Source of the DNA: Panacagrimonas sp052389915
Lineage (GTDB): Bacteria > Pseudomonadota > Gammaproteobacteria > Nevskiales > Nevskiaceae
Direction: 5' to 3'
DNA: 64,000 nt
NCBI GenBank assembly: GCA_052389915.1
Contig: JBQTHL010000072.1
Coordinates: forward strand, 6,129 to 70,128
Part shown: positions 33,339 to 42,836 of the stretch, in pieces
Position numbering within the stretch: position 1 is the stretch's first letter
How the letters are laid out: each line of letters starts with the position of its first letter
Program-made: the position numbers and the translations under genes
Notes under the pieces: generated by a model
What the model was told of the DNA's origin: nothing
Database searches by the model: none
Seen by the model: only the letters and a program-made list of their open reading frames with translations

Positions 33339-34388
33339 TCACGCCGATTGCGCTGCAATTTCCACTTCGTTGCTGCCGCGATCCGTTGCGTGTGCGGCCA
33401 CCAGATGCCGACACAGGTGAGACTCCGACCACGCGTGGGGCAGGCCCAGCGGTCCGGCCGAAACGAAGCCGACGTGGCCGCCCTGAGCGGACAGTTCCAA
33501 GGTTACGTCCGGAGCCAGCGTGTTCGCAGCCGGAACGATCGCGGGCAGCATGAAAGGATCATCGATCGCGTGCAGGATCAGGGTCGGACGGCGAATCTGT
33601 GACAGGTACTGACCACAGGCGGCACGCGCGTAGTAGTCCGCGGCGTCGGTGTAGCCGTTCGCAGGCGCGGTGAATGCGTTGTCGAACTCGAAGAAGTCGC
33701 GCGCGGCGAGCGCCTTGTCGAGATCGATCGGCGCCATGAGCGGCAACTGCGCGTGCTTGCGTTGCACCACGTTCTTGCAAACGCCCAGCAGTCGTCCCTG
33801 ATATACGCGCGCAAAGCCGCGGCGCAGATGTTCTGCGCATTCGTGCAGGCGAAACGGAACGCTGACCGCGCAGGCGCTATCGACCGGCGCGTGGCGGCCT
33901 TCCTCGCCCAGCGCCTTGAGCAATACGTTGCCGCCCAGCGACCAGCCGACCGTCGCGATATAAGCCTGCGGCTCGCGCTCGCGCAGATGACGCCAGAGGT
34001 GACGCAGCGGCGCGGTGTCGCCGTGGTTGTAGGCGTGCGCCAGGCGGTTGGGTTCCAGGCCCGCGCCGCGCTGTTGCAAGGCGCACACACGCCAGCCGGC
34101 AGCGACGAGGCGCCAGCCGAGTCCGAGCACGTACTTGGATTCGAAACCTCCGCCCAGGCCGTGAATGAGAATCGCAATGGGGCTGTCCTTGCCCGGCTTG
34201 CCCGCCCAGCCCAGATCGACGAAATCGCCGTCCGGCAGTTCCAGCCGTTCATGGCGCAGTGGAAGGCCGGGCCGTGGGCGTAACAGCGCGGGCGCGATGG
34301 TCTGCGCGTGCGCGCCCTGCATCAGCGGATGCGGCCGGAAGCTGGAATCGACGATACGGCCGTGCCGGGACGAGGCGTGCGCAGTCAT
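33339..34388 (-). CDS. YheT-like alpha/beta hydrolase
   Basis: A protein of 349 residues. The ATG at 34388 is preferred because the longer frame would extend into the MscS gene. The N-terminus has the family signature FRPHPLMQGAHAQT, followed by ILIHGLGGG near the oxyanion hole and GWSLGGN with the nucleophilic Ser. The Asp is in DDPFMLP and the His in GGHVGF, giving a full triad. YheT/ABHD1-3 relatives are esterases of unclear substrate. It follows the MscS gene on the same strand with 56 bases between. Confidence 0.88.
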   Translation of the reverse strand: MTAHASSRHGRIVDSSFRPHPLMQGAHAQTIAPALLRPRPGLPLRHERLELPDGDFVDLGWAGKPGKDSPIAILIHGLGGGFESKYVLGLGWRLVAAGWRVCALQQRGAGLEPNRLAHAYNHGDTAPLRHLWRHLREREPQAYIATVGWSLGGNVLLKALGEEGRHAPVDSACAVSVPFRLHECAEHLRRGFARVYQGRLLGVCKNVVQRKHAQLPLMAPIDLDKALAARDFFEFDNAFTAPANGYTDAADYYARAACGQYLSQIRRPTLILHAIDDPFMLPAIVPAANTLAPDVTLELSAQGGHVGFVSAGPLGLPHAWSESHLCRHLVAAHATDRGSNEVEIAAQSA

Positions 34389-34444
34389 GAGCGGATGGGT
34401 GAGGAGTCTTCGATTGTTTCGAACCGGCAAGGTCCGTGCCGCGC

Positions 34445-35617
34445 TCAAGCGATCGGATCGCTCCGGGTAGCCGGCTCCGCTTCTGCCGGCGCGCGGCACA
34501 TGTCCTGCGCGTTGCGCAGCCACACGTCGCGCTGGGGAACAGGCACCTCGATGCCGTGCTCGCGAAAGCTTCGATAGATGGCAAACCGCAGATCGCTGGC
34601 GACGCCGCCCTTGGCGTTGATGTCCCTGACGTTGGCGCGCAGCTCGAAGTTCAGGCTGGATTCGGCCAGCGCGGTGAACGTCACGAACGGACCCGGCACG
34701 TCCATGCGCTCGCCGTCCGGGATCACCAGCGGATGCTCCTTCGCCACTTCCAGCAACAGCTCTCGCACCTGTTCGGGGTCGCTTCCGTAGGCCACGCTCA
34801 CGGCGACCGCCGCTTGCCCGATGGTGTTGCGGTAGTTCCAGTTCTGCACCTCGGCGCTGAGCAAGGTCGAGTTAGGCACGATGATGCTCACGTGCTCGCC
34901 GTTCTCCAGTTCGGTAGAGCGGATGCGAATCTGGCGCACGAAACCTTCGGTCGTGCCCACCTTGATGTAATCGCCCAGCCGCACCGGCCGCTCGAACAGC
35001 AGGATCAGTCCGGAGACGAAATTGTTGACGATGTTCTGCAAGCCGAAGCCGATGCCGACCGACAGCGCGCCCGCCACGATCGCGATCTTGGAAAGATCCA
35101 GACCCGCCGCCGACAACCCGATCAGCATCGCGATGATGAAGGTGATGTAGCCGTAGAGGGTGGCCACCGACATGCGCACGCTCGGCTCCATGCGCGTCAG
35201 CGGCAGCCAGTCGCGTTCGAGCTTGCGTTTGAACCAGCGCGTGAACGTCACCAGCAGGAGAAAGGCCAGCAGTCCCAGGATCACCTTGCCCGGCACGATG
35301 GTGGCGGTCCCCACGGCGAAGCCGGTACCGAGCAGCCTGTCGACGAAGGCGAGGGACAAGTCTTCCAGGCCCCAGACCTGCAACAGCACGAAGCCCAGCA
35401 GCGGCCACAGGATGAGTTGCAAGGCGAGCGTGACCCAGCGCAGTTCGGCGATACGCTTGTCGGGCGCCACGCCCAGGCGTCGGCGCAGGGACGATTGCCA
35501 GCCGTAGCGTCCTTCGTCGAGCGTGCGGGTGAGAAATTCCACCAGCCAGGACAGCGCGATCCCGAAACCGACCAGGGCGGTGCCGGTGAGAATCCAGTTG
35601 GAGGGCAGGTCGATCAT
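34445..35617 (-). CDS. MscS-family mechanosensitive ion channel
   Basis: An inner-membrane protein of 390 residues with four N-terminal helices. The pore-lining helix and beta domain carry the family motif (GALSVGIGFGLQNIVNNFVSG, FERPVRLGDYIKV), about residues 190-240. The C-terminal alpha/beta domain is at about 275-350. It would open on membrane tension and release osmolytes. Confidence 0.92.
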   Translation of the reverse strand: MIDLPSNWILTGTALVGFGIALSWLVEFLTRTLDEGRYGWQSSLRRRLGVAPDKRIAELRWVTLALQLILWPLLGFVLLQVWGLEDLSLAFVDRLLGTGFAVGTATIVPGKVILGLLAFLLLVTFTRWFKRKLERDWLPLTRMEPSVRMSVATLYGYITFIIAMLIGLSAAGLDLSKIAIVAGALSVGIGFGLQNIVNNFVSGLILLFERPVRLGDYIKVGTTEGFVRQIRIRSTELENGEHVSIIVPNSTLLSAEVQNWNYRNTIGQAAVAVSVAYGSDPEQVRELLLEVAKEHPLVIPDGERMDVPGPFVTFTALAESSLNFELRANVRDINAKGGVASDLRFAIYRSFREHGIEVPVPQRDVWLRNAQDMCRAPAEAEPATRSDPIA

Positions 35618-35700
35618 TTGCGGATTTTACGTCGCGGCGCCGGCGGTATCTTGAGATCGTGCCCTGCCGATCGGACCACGCTCGCGTTGCGCGGAACTCG

Positions 35701-35724
35701 GTTGGGGCTACGCCCTTCCTACGG
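35701..35724. repeat. Single REP-like arm at the xseA stop codon
   Basis: GGTTGGGGCTACGCCC and the following CCTACGG resemble one arm of the GTAGGxxGGGC REP family seen elsewhere in the window, with no second arm visible. It contains the xseA stop codon. Confidence 0.35.
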
Positions 35725-37050
35725 TCGGCGTACTCGCAGGCGTCCGCGCGCCAGCACCAGTTCGATATCGCGACCCGGCTTGACGGCCTGCGCGTCGCGG
35801 ATCACCGCGCCGGTTTCGGTACGCGCGATCGCATAGCCGCGATCCAGCACGGTTTGCGGCCCCAGGTTGTGCAACAAGGCTTGCTGGTGGCGCCAGCGCT
35901 CCGCGTGCAAGGCCAGCGACGCCGACATCTCACGCTGCATCCGTTCATGCAGGTAATGGGATCGGGTTCTCTGGTAATCGAGAAGCGCGGCGGGATGCCT
36001 CGGGCCCAGCCGCGCCAGGCTTGCCGCCAGCCGGTCCCGGCGCGTGCGGAGAGCGCGCAGCCACGTATCGCGCAGGCGTTGCTCCTGCTCGTCCAGTCGC
36101 TGTGCGCGCTGTTGCAGCGGGCGCCGCGGATGCAGTTGCTGTAGACGATGCCCGACCCGCTCCAGGCGGGTTCGCCCGGCGTACAGGGCTAGCCGAAGGG
36201 CGCGCGCAGCGGCCGCTTGCAGGCCGGCGATCTGCGCGGCGAGAACACTCTGATCTGGGCTGGCCAGCTCCGCCGCCGCAGTCGGCGTAGGCGCGCGCAG
36301 GTCGGACACGAAATCCGCAATCGTGAAGTCGATCTCGTGGCCGACGCCGGTCACTACCGGTACCGGGCAGGCGCTGATCGCGCGTGCCACGCTCTCCTCG
36401 TTGAAAGCCCAAAGGTCTTCGAGCGAGCCGCCGCCGCGAACGAGCAGGATCGCATCCACAGTCATGCGCCGCGGCAATTTTTTCAGGGCTTCGACGATGG
36501 CTGGCGCTGCGGCCGCGCCTTGCACCGGCACCGGCCACAAGCCGACCTCGACCAGCGGGAAACGGCGAGCCAGCGCCGCGAGCACGTCCTGCGCAGCGGC
36601 TCCGGTGGCCGAGGTAATGAGGCCCAGCCGGCGCGGCATCGCGGGAATCGCTCGCTTGAGCGATGCATCGAACAGGCCTTCGGCCGACAGCCGCCGCTTG
36701 AGTTCCTCGAACGCACGCAGCAATGCGCCTTCACCGGCCGGTTCCATGTGCTGGCAGATCAACTGTAAGTCGCCGCGCGCGGTGTAGAAGCTGACCGACG
36801 CGCGTACCAGCACGCGATCCCCGTTCTTCGGTTGCGGTCGCACCAGATAGTTGGCGTTGCGGAACATGGCGCTGCGAATCTGCGCCTGCTCGTCCTTGAG
36901 CGTGAAGTACCAGTGGCCGGAAGCCGGACGGCTGAAGTTGGAAATTTCGCCTTCCACCCACACGCGCGGCAGGGAATCTTCCACCAGTGCGCGCAGGATT
37001 TCCGCGAGTTCGGAGACGGCGTAGATAGTGCGGAGCGGTACGTCGTTCAA
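35719..37050 (-). CDS. xseA: Exodeoxyribonuclease VII large subunit
   Basis: A protein of 443 residues if started at the TTG at 37050, which places eight residues before IYAVSEL as in other XseA proteins. An ATG at 37116 would add 22 unusual residues (MRMEDSVKHLL...) and overlap guaB. An N-terminal OB fold (RVWVEGEISNFSRPASGHWYFTLKD) is followed by the catalytic domain with LVRGGGSLEDLWAFN and a long helical tail. With XseB it degrades single-stranded DNA to oligonucleotides. Divergent from guaB, an arrangement conserved in gammaproteobacteria. Confidence 0.9.
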   Translation of the reverse strand: MNDVPLRTIYAVSELAEILRALVEDSLPRVWVEGEISNFSRPASGHWYFTLKDEQAQIRSAMFRNANYLVRPQPKNGDRVLVRASVSFYTARGDLQLICQHMEPAGEGALLRAFEELKRRLSAEGLFDASLKRAIPAMPRRLGLITSATGAAAQDVLAALARRFPLVEVGLWPVPVQGAAAAPAIVEALKKLPRRMTVDAILLVRGGGSLEDLWAFNEESVARAISACPVPVVTGVGHEIDFTIADFVSDLRAPTPTAAAELASPDQSVLAAQIAGLQAAAARALRLALYAGRTRLERVGHRLQQLHPRRPLQQRAQRLDEQEQRLRDTWLRALRTRRDRLAASLARLGPRHPAALLDYQRTRSHYLHERMQREMSASLALHAERWRHQQALLHNLGPQTVLDRGYAIARTETGAVIRDAQAVKPGRDIELVLARGRLRVRRP

Positions 37051-37081
37051 GAAATTTTCGGAGCAGCAAAGAGCGCATCCG

Positions 37082-37087
37082 TATAAT
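37082..37087 (+). promoter_or_regulatory. -10 element of the guaB promoter
   Basis: A perfect TATAAT lies 22 bases upstream of the guaB ATG. No good -35 is seen at 17 bases, only a weak TTTCGG 20 bases upstream, so activation or a short leader may matter. The GGAG at 37100 is the ribosome site. Confidence 0.65.
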
Positions 37088-37108
37088 AAGTGTTTGACGG
37101 AGTCCTCC

Positions 37109-38575
37109 ATGCGCATACAAACCGAGGCCCTGACGTTCGACGACGTCCTGCTGCAGCCGGCCTATTCGGAAGTTCTCCCGCGTCAGGTCAATCTGACCAC
37201 GCGGCTCACCTCGCGGATCACGCTGAACATCCCGCTGCTGGCCGCGGCGATGGATACGGTCACGGAATCCAAGCTCGCCATTGCCCTCGCGCAGGAAGGC
37301 GGCATGGGCATCGTGCACAAGAACATGACCGCGGAACGCCAGGCCGCAGAGGTGCGCGCGGTCAAGAAATACGAGTCCGGGGTCATCACCGATCCCATCG
37401 TGGTGCCGCCGGACATGACCATCGGCGAGGTGCTCAAGCTCACGCGCGCCAATCGCATTTCCGGTGTGCCGGTGGTGGACGGCAAGAGCCTGGTCGGCAT
37501 CGTCACCGCGCGCGACCTGCGTTTCGAGACGCGCTATGGCGAGCCGGTGAGCGTGGTGATGACGCCGAAGGAGCGCCTGGTCACGGTCAAGGAAGGTGCG
37601 TCGCGCGAGGAGGTGATTGCCAAGCTTCACCAGTACCGCATCGAGAAGGTGCTGGTGGTCAATGCGGGCTTCGAGTTGCGCGGCATGATCACGGTGAAGG
37701 ACATCCAGAAATCAACCGACCATCCGCTGGCCTGCAAGGACGATCGCGGCCGCCTGCGCGTCGGTGCTGCCGTGGGCACCGGGCCGGAGACCGAAGGACG
37801 CGTCGCAGGTCTCGTGCAGGCGGGTGTGGACGTGGTGGTGGTCGATACCGCGCACGGGCACTCGAAGGGCGTGATCGACCGCGTCGCCTGGATCAGGCGC
37901 CAATACCCCGACTTGCAGATCATCGGCGGCAACATCGCGACCGGCGAAGCGGCACTTGCCTTGGCCGATGCGGGTGCGGACGCGGTGAAGGTCGGTATCG
38001 GGCCCGGCTCGATATGCACGACGCGCGTCGTCGCCGGAGTAGGTGTGCCGCAGATCAGCGCGGTGATGGCGGTGGCCGAGGCGCTCAAGTCGCGCGGCGT
38101 GCCGCTGGTTGCCGACGGCGGCGTGCGCTATTCGGGAGACTTCGCCAAGGCGCTCGCGGCCGGCGCGCACGCGGTGATGGTGGGTTCCATGCTCGCTGGC
38201 ACCGAGGAAGCGCCGGGCGAGGTCGAGTTGTACCAGGGCCGCTCGTACAAGTCCTATCGCGGCATGGGCTCGCTGGGCGCGATGTCGCAGGCGCAGGGTT
38301 CCAAGGACCGTTACTTCCAGGACACCACTAGCGAAGTCGAAAAGCTGGTGCCCGAAGGCGTCGAAGGCCGGGTGCCGTACAAGGGACCGATGGCGGCGAT
38401 CGTGCACCAGATGATCGGCGGCCTGCGGGCTTCGATGGGCTATACCGGCTGCGGCAGTGTCGAAGAGCTGCGCACCAAGACGCGCTTCGTGAAGATCACG
38501 TCGGCGGGCATCAAGGAGAGCCACGTCCACGACGTGAGCATCACCAAGGAAGCGCCGAACTACCGCACGGAGTAG
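37109..38575 (+). CDS. guaB: IMP dehydrogenase
   Basis: A protein of 488 residues, identical in length to E. coli GuaB. The ATG at 37109 follows GGAG, and the N-terminus (MRIQTEALTFDDVLLQPAY) is canonical. The tandem CBS module at about 95-205 interrupts the barrel; the catalytic loop GPGSICTTRVV contains the Cys nucleophile. It oxidises IMP to XMP, the committed step to GMP. In many gammaproteobacteria guaA follows, but here a convergent DUF4340 gene does. Confidence 0.97.
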   Translation: MRIQTEALTFDDVLLQPAYSEVLPRQVNLTTRLTSRITLNIPLLAAAMDTVTESKLAIALAQEGGMGIVHKNMTAERQAAEVRAVKKYESGVITDPIVVPPDMTIGEVLKLTRANRISGVPVVDGKSLVGIVTARDLRFETRYGEPVSVVMTPKERLVTVKEGASREEVIAKLHQYRIEKVLVVNAGFELRGMITVKDIQKSTDHPLACKDDRGRLRVGAAVGTGPETEGRVAGLVQAGVDVVVVDTAHGHSKGVIDRVAWIRRQYPDLQIIGGNIATGEAALALADAGADAVKVGIGPGSICTTRVVAGVGVPQISAVMAVAEALKSRGVPLVADGGVRYSGDFAKALAAGAHAVMVGSMLAGTEEAPGEVELYQGRSYKSYRGMGSLGAMSQAQGSKDRYFQDTTSEVEKLVPEGVEGRVPYKGPMAAIVHQMIGGLRASMGYTGCGSVEELRTKTRFVKITSAGIKESHVHDVSITKEAPNYRTE

Positions 38576-38623
38576 GTCCGCTTCAAGCGTTCCGAGATGA
38601 GCCGAAAGGGCCGGCAGCGTCGC

Positions 38624-39493
38624 TCAAGGTTCGACGGCTTCAGTCGCGGGCACGTCGGGTTTCGGCGGATTAGGAATCTCGAACAGCTCTTGTGCCATCA
38701 GCTTGGACAGGGTGTAGCGCACGCCCATTTCCTTTCGCGCCAGAATCAGTTGCGGATCGCGCGCCTGCGCGATCAGGGCTATGACCTGGCCGTCGGCCAG
38801 CGTGAGTTTCACCTCGTCGCCTTTTGAACCTTCGGGCGGGTCTGCCGCGTTCCACAGCGCGCGCGCGTTCTTCCAGCCTTCGGCCAGCGCGGCGACTTGT
38901 GCGGGCGTGGCCTCGCCCTGTTGCGGACTCGTCCATGCGCCGTCCGCGTTCTTTTCCAGCAGCAGGCCGGGCAGTTCGATCTTCGTCAGCGCCGCGCTTT
39001 CCGGGACCAGCGTCTTGGCCACAAGGTCGGAGAAATCCGCGTCGAGCGCAGCACTCGGCGGATCGTCCACCAGGCCGATCATGTCGCCGGATTTCACGTA
39101 GCGCCGAAACTTGATCGGCTCGGCGCCGCCCAGGTCGATGCGCACGTCGTCGAGCGTGACGCTGTATTTCGGCGGTTCGAGTTCCAGCTCCGCTTTGTTC
39201 ACGCCACTGTCGAGCTTCGACTTCACTTCGAGTTCGGCGAGGCTGAGGATGCCATTGACCTCGAACGGATCGGTCGGACCTTTTACCGGCTCGGTCAGGT
39301 TCCACTTGCCGTCTTTCTTCTCGAGCCGGATCGCGGGCTTTCCGGGATGCTCGACGGCGATGCGCGTGATGGCGTCCTGCTTGAGCGCCGTCAGCGGCGG
39401 ACCCTTTTCCTCCTTCTTCTCGCCGAACCACACGGCGGCGCCGAGGCCCGCAACCGCTGCCAGCAGAACGAGATTCAGATGGCTGCGCTTCAT
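38624..39493 (-). CDS. DUF4340 protein of a Gld-type ABC system
   Basis: A protein of 289 residues with an N-terminal signal anchor (LNLVLLAAVAGLGAAVWFGEKK) and a mostly beta periplasmic domain. The sequence ALKQDAITRIAVEHPGKPAIRLEKKDGKWNLTEP is typical of DUF4340, which is regularly found after GldG-like proteins. Last gene of the ABC cluster, six bases after the GldG-like gene. Confidence 0.83.
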   Translation of the reverse strand: MKRSHLNLVLLAAVAGLGAAVWFGEKKEEKGPPLTALKQDAITRIAVEHPGKPAIRLEKKDGKWNLTEPVKGPTDPFEVNGILSLAELEVKSKLDSGVNKAELELEPPKYSVTLDDVRIDLGGAEPIKFRRYVKSGDMIGLVDDPPSAALDADFSDLVAKTLVPESAALTKIELPGLLLEKNADGAWTSPQQGEATPAQVAALAEGWKNARALWNAADPPEGSKGDEVKLTLADGQVIALIAQARDPQLILARKEMGVRYTLSKLMAQELFEIPNPPKPDVPATEAVEP

Positions 39494-39499
39494 GAGTGC

Positions 39500-40900
39500 T
39501 TACCTGCGACGCCGGAGAATCCAGCGCGTCACGCCGGTGCCGATCAGCAGCAGCGGCAGCACGATCACGAAGCCCGCGCCGATCAGGATCAGCGCCCAGT
39601 TCGGCAGGAAGAGCTGGGTGTCCGGCGCATTGGGCACGTCGATGTTGATCTGCGAATCGCGGCTGGCCAGCCATTGCACGATGTTGAGACCGAGGTGCTG
39701 GTTGCCGAGCTGACTCAGCGTGCCATCGGATAGAAAATCCGCGTCGCCGACCAGCACCACGCGTTGTTGCCTGGTCGCAGCCGGCGCGGGTTCCTCGCCT
39801 TCCGCAGGATTGGTGGGCGGCGGCGCATCCGGGTCCGGCAGGTCGCGGGTCAGCGCCATGCCGATGGTGAGCGGTCCGGGGATATCGCCTTGCATGGGAT
39901 CGAGCGAGACGGTGTCGCTACTCATCGGCTGAGCTTCCAGCCATGCGCCTTCGCTCGAAGTCAGGATGGGTTGCGCGGTCCACGCAGTCCCGGGCTTGGA
40001 CTTCAGCGAGCGCACCAGCGGGAAGACCGTGACCTGGTCGAGCCCGCGCGTGACCGGACTCGGCGGATAGTCGAGCGCCACGAAAATTCCGGGGTGCCCG
40101 GTGCCGAGCAGCTCGTATTCCGGAAACACGACATAACCGTTCTGCCAGGTGATGGCCAGCGTGTCGGCCAGCGCAGCAAGACCGGGCGGGTTGTCCGGGT
40201 CGGCCAGCCACAGCAGGTTGCCGCCACGTTTCACGTAGTCGTCGATCAGCTTGACCTCGCCTTCGAGCAGCGCGCCTCTTGGGCTGGCGATGACCAGCAC
40301 CGCGGTGTTGTCGGGAATGCCCTGCATCTTGATCAGGCTCCAGGGCTTGAAGCTCAGCCCCTTGTCCTTGAGTACCTCGGCAAACTTCGCAAAGGAGTTC
40401 TGATCCTGCGATTCGGTCACGGACCGCTCGCCGTGGCCGTCCAGAAAGAGGATGAGTTTTTCGCCGGAAAAACTCAGGCGTTGCAGCGCGCCGGTGATGT
40501 TCTGTTCCGACAGCGCGCGCAGGCTCTCGCGCCGTCCCTGGTACTCGAGCACCACTTCGCCGGCGAAGGAGACGTCGTACTTCTTGACTTGAAGCGGCTG
40601 GCTGCTGGGGTCGATGAACTCCAGCTCCACGTCCTTCTTGAAGCGCTTGTACTGATCGACGTAGAACTGGATCGACGGCCGCTCGGGAGCGCCGGGGTAG
40701 GCGAAGGCGATGAAGCGGATCGGATCCTTCATCGACGCCAGTTGCAGGCGGCTGGGTTCGGTAAGCGTGTTGCGCTGGTTGAAGGTCCAGTCCTGCTTCA
40801 CGTTGTAGCGCACCGACAGCCAGCCGAGCATCACGATGGCGGCGAGAATCAGTGCGCCGTTGAGGAGCTGCTGGAGGAGGTTCTTGTTTTTTTGCTTCAT
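39500..40900 (-). CDS. GldG-like ABC transport auxiliary protein
   Basis: A protein of 466 residues with one N-terminal helix (about 12-30), a large periplasmic region and a C-terminal helix before RWILRRRR. Motifs such as LIDDYVKRGGNLLWLADPDN and ILFLDGHGERSV match the GldG / ABC_transp_aux family. It probably acts with the ATPase and permease upstream. The substrate is not known for this group outside gliding bacteria. Confidence 0.85.
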   Translation of the reverse strand: MKQKNKNLLQQLLNGALILAAIVMLGWLSVRYNVKQDWTFNQRNTLTEPSRLQLASMKDPIRFIAFAYPGAPERPSIQFYVDQYKRFKKDVELEFIDPSSQPLQVKKYDVSFAGEVVLEYQGRRESLRALSEQNITGALQRLSFSGEKLILFLDGHGERSVTESQDQNSFAKFAEVLKDKGLSFKPWSLIKMQGIPDNTAVLVIASPRGALLEGEVKLIDDYVKRGGNLLWLADPDNPPGLAALADTLAITWQNGYVVFPEYELLGTGHPGIFVALDYPPSPVTRGLDQVTVFPLVRSLKSKPGTAWTAQPILTSSEGAWLEAQPMSSDTVSLDPMQGDIPGPLTIGMALTRDLPDPDAPPPTNPAEGEEPAPAATRQQRVVLVGDADFLSDGTLSQLGNQHLGLNIVQWLASRDSQINIDVPNAPDTQLFLPNWALILIGAGFVIVLPLLLIGTGVTRWILRRRR

Positions 40901-40915
40901 GCTTGCGGTTCAGTT

Positions 40916-40975
40916 TGTAGGTCGGGCTTCAGCCCGACTGCAAGGCCGGAAAGTCGGGCCGAAGCCCGACTTACA
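40916..40975. repeat. REP-type palindrome within the ABC cluster
   Basis: The arms at 40916-40939 and 40952-40975 are 24-base reverse complements with two mismatches and a 12-base loop. Same family as 32185-32244. It lies between the permease and the GldG-like gene and could set their relative mRNA levels. Confidence 0.85.
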
Positions 40976-40992
40976 GCCGGCTCCTGGTTTTA

Positions 40993-41736
40993 TCAATTCC
41001 GTTCCATGTCCAGGCGCAGCACCGTCAGCCAAAGGAACAGCGCCGTGAACAGCAGGTAGTAGACGACGTCGGAGGAATTGAACAAGCCGGTGATGAGGTA
41101 CTGGTAGTGGCTGATGAGCGACAGGTAGTCGAACAGCGGCGCGATCGGCGAATCGAACCCTGCCGGAATCTTCAGCAGCCAGATCAGCAGCAGCGCGGCA
41201 AAGCTGCCGACTGCGGCGATGGTGGGTTCGCGCGTAAGCGAGGAGATGAACAATCCACAGGCTGCGAAGGCCATGCACATCAGGAACAGGCCCAGCACGC
41301 CGGCGGCGATGCGGCCCAGATCGAGACTCACGGCCGGCAGCAGCGACACCGGCATCAGCGCGAGCAGGCCGATCATCGCGGCGACGAACGCCATCACGCC
41401 GAGAAATTTTCCGACCACGATTTCGATCAGGGTCACGGGCGCGGAGAACAGCAGGGTCAGGGTTCCCGACTTCCGCTCCTCCGAGAACAGCCGCATGGTC
41501 ATCAGCGGCAGCACGAGCAGCAGCACGATGGTGGCGGAGCCGAACAATCCGCTGCCGACGTAATCGGACACGCCCACCGACTGATCGGAGAAGTTCGCAT
41601 TTTGCGTGTACTGAATCACGGCGCCGGCAAAGATGTAGCCGAAGATCAGTTGCGTGACGCCGAGCACGGCCCAGGCCAGCGGCGACACGAAGATGCGCCG
41701 TGTTTCATTCGCGGCAATGGCGAGCATGTGCTTCAT
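40993..41736 (-). CDS. ABC-2 type permease, GldF-like
   Basis: An inner-membrane protein of 247 residues with six hydrophobic segments. The ERKSGTLTLLFSAPVTLIEIVVGKF stretch is the usual ABC-2 coupling loop. Its start overlaps the ATPase stop by four bases. Confidence 0.88.
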   Translation of the reverse strand: MKHMLAIAANETRRIFVSPLAWAVLGVTQLIFGYIFAGAVIQYTQNANFSDQSVGVSDYVGSGLFGSATIVLLLVLPLMTMRLFSEERKSGTLTLLFSAPVTLIEIVVGKFLGVMAFVAAMIGLLALMPVSLLPAVSLDLGRIAAGVLGLFLMCMAFAACGLFISSLTREPTIAAVGSFAALLLIWLLKIPAGFDSPIAPLFDYLSLISHYQYLITGLFNSSDVVYYLLFTALFLWLTVLRLDMERN

Positions 41737-42677
41737 GCGGCGTTCCTCAGGGCCAGTTCGTCGCTCGACGTGAGTTCGACGAAGATTTCTTCCAGCGTTT
41801 TGGCTTCCAGGCGCAGTTCGCGCAGGCCCCAGCCGCGCTGCACGGCGAGCGCCGCGATGTTCTCACGCGGGTCGCTGTCGGCCACGACGGTGAGACGGAA
41901 ACGCTGTTCGTCGAGCACTTCGACCGCTGCCACTCCGGTGATTTCCGCGAGTTCCGATGTAGCGGGTGCGCGCACAAATCCGACGACGATGCTGTTCTTG
42001 CCGGAATGCGCATCGATGGCCGCGTCGTACACCAGGCGGCCGCGGTTGACAATCATCACGCGATCGCACACCGCTTGAATCTCGGGAAGGATGTGGCTGG
42101 AAAGAATCACGCTGTGGCTCTGGCCGAGTCCGCGAATCAGGGTGCGGATCTCGCGAATCTGGATCGGGTCCAGGCCCACGGTGGGCTCGTCCAGCACCAC
42201 CACCGGTGGCCGGTGAATGATGGCCTGCGCCAGGCCGACGCGCTGCTGAAAGCCCTTGGACAGGTTGCCGATCACGCGGCGACCCACCTCCAGCAAACCG
42301 CAATCGCGCTTCGCAGAATCGACCGCGGCCGTGCGATCCTTCGCCGCAATGCCGTGAAGGCCGGCGCAAAAGCGCAGGTACTCGTCCACCGTCAGCTCGG
42401 GATACACCGGCGGCTGCTCGGGCAGATAACCGAGCTGCTGCTTGGCTTGCACCGAGGCATCGTTCAGGGACTTGCCCTTGATGAAGACCTCACCCTCGCT
42501 CGGCGCGAGGTTTCCCGTGAGCATCTTCAGGGTGGTGGATTTGCCGGCGCCGTTGGGACCGAGCAGTCCCAGAATTTCGCCCTGCCTGAGTTGCAGGCTC
42601 AGGCCGGCCACGGCCACGTTCGGGCCGAAGCGTCGCACGAGGCCCTTGGCCTCGATCAGGATTTCCGGGTTCGCCAT
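41733..42677 (-). CDS. ABC transporter ATP-binding protein, GldA-like
   Basis: A cytoplasmic ATPase of 314 residues. Walker A is GPNGAGKST, the signature is LSKGFQQRVGLAQ, Walker B is VVVLDEPTVGLD and the switch His is in SSHIL. A C-terminal 80-residue extension is typical for the multidrug/GldA-type subfamily. First gene of the four-gene minus-strand ABC operon. Confidence 0.93.
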   Translation of the reverse strand: MANPEILIEAKGLVRRFGPNVAVAGLSLQLRQGEILGLLGPNGAGKSTTLKMLTGNLAPSEGEVFIKGKSLNDASVQAKQQLGYLPEQPPVYPELTVDEYLRFCAGLHGIAAKDRTAAVDSAKRDCGLLEVGRRVIGNLSKGFQQRVGLAQAIIHRPPVVVLDEPTVGLDPIQIREIRTLIRGLGQSHSVILSSHILPEIQAVCDRVMIVNRGRLVYDAAIDAHSGKNSIVVGFVRAPATSELAEITGVAAVEVLDEQRFRLTVVADSDPRENIAALAVQRGWGLRELRLEAKTLEEIFVELTSSDELALRNAA

Positions 42678-42836
42678 CGTGTTGTGAGTTGGAAGAAGGA
42701 TGGACGCGCGATGGACCGCGACCCAGGCCGTCGGTTCCGCGCGGCGTGGATTGTACGGATCGGACCTCTGCGGACAAGCGGCGCCGATTTGTTAAGGTGC
42801 CGTGAATCCTTTCGATCCCACATCGCGCTCCCGATC

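Noticed and set aside
35719..37116. xseA starting at the ATG at 37116
   Set aside because: It would overlap the guaB start and TATAAT promoter and add 22 residues unlike other XseA proteins; TTG at 37050 fits better.
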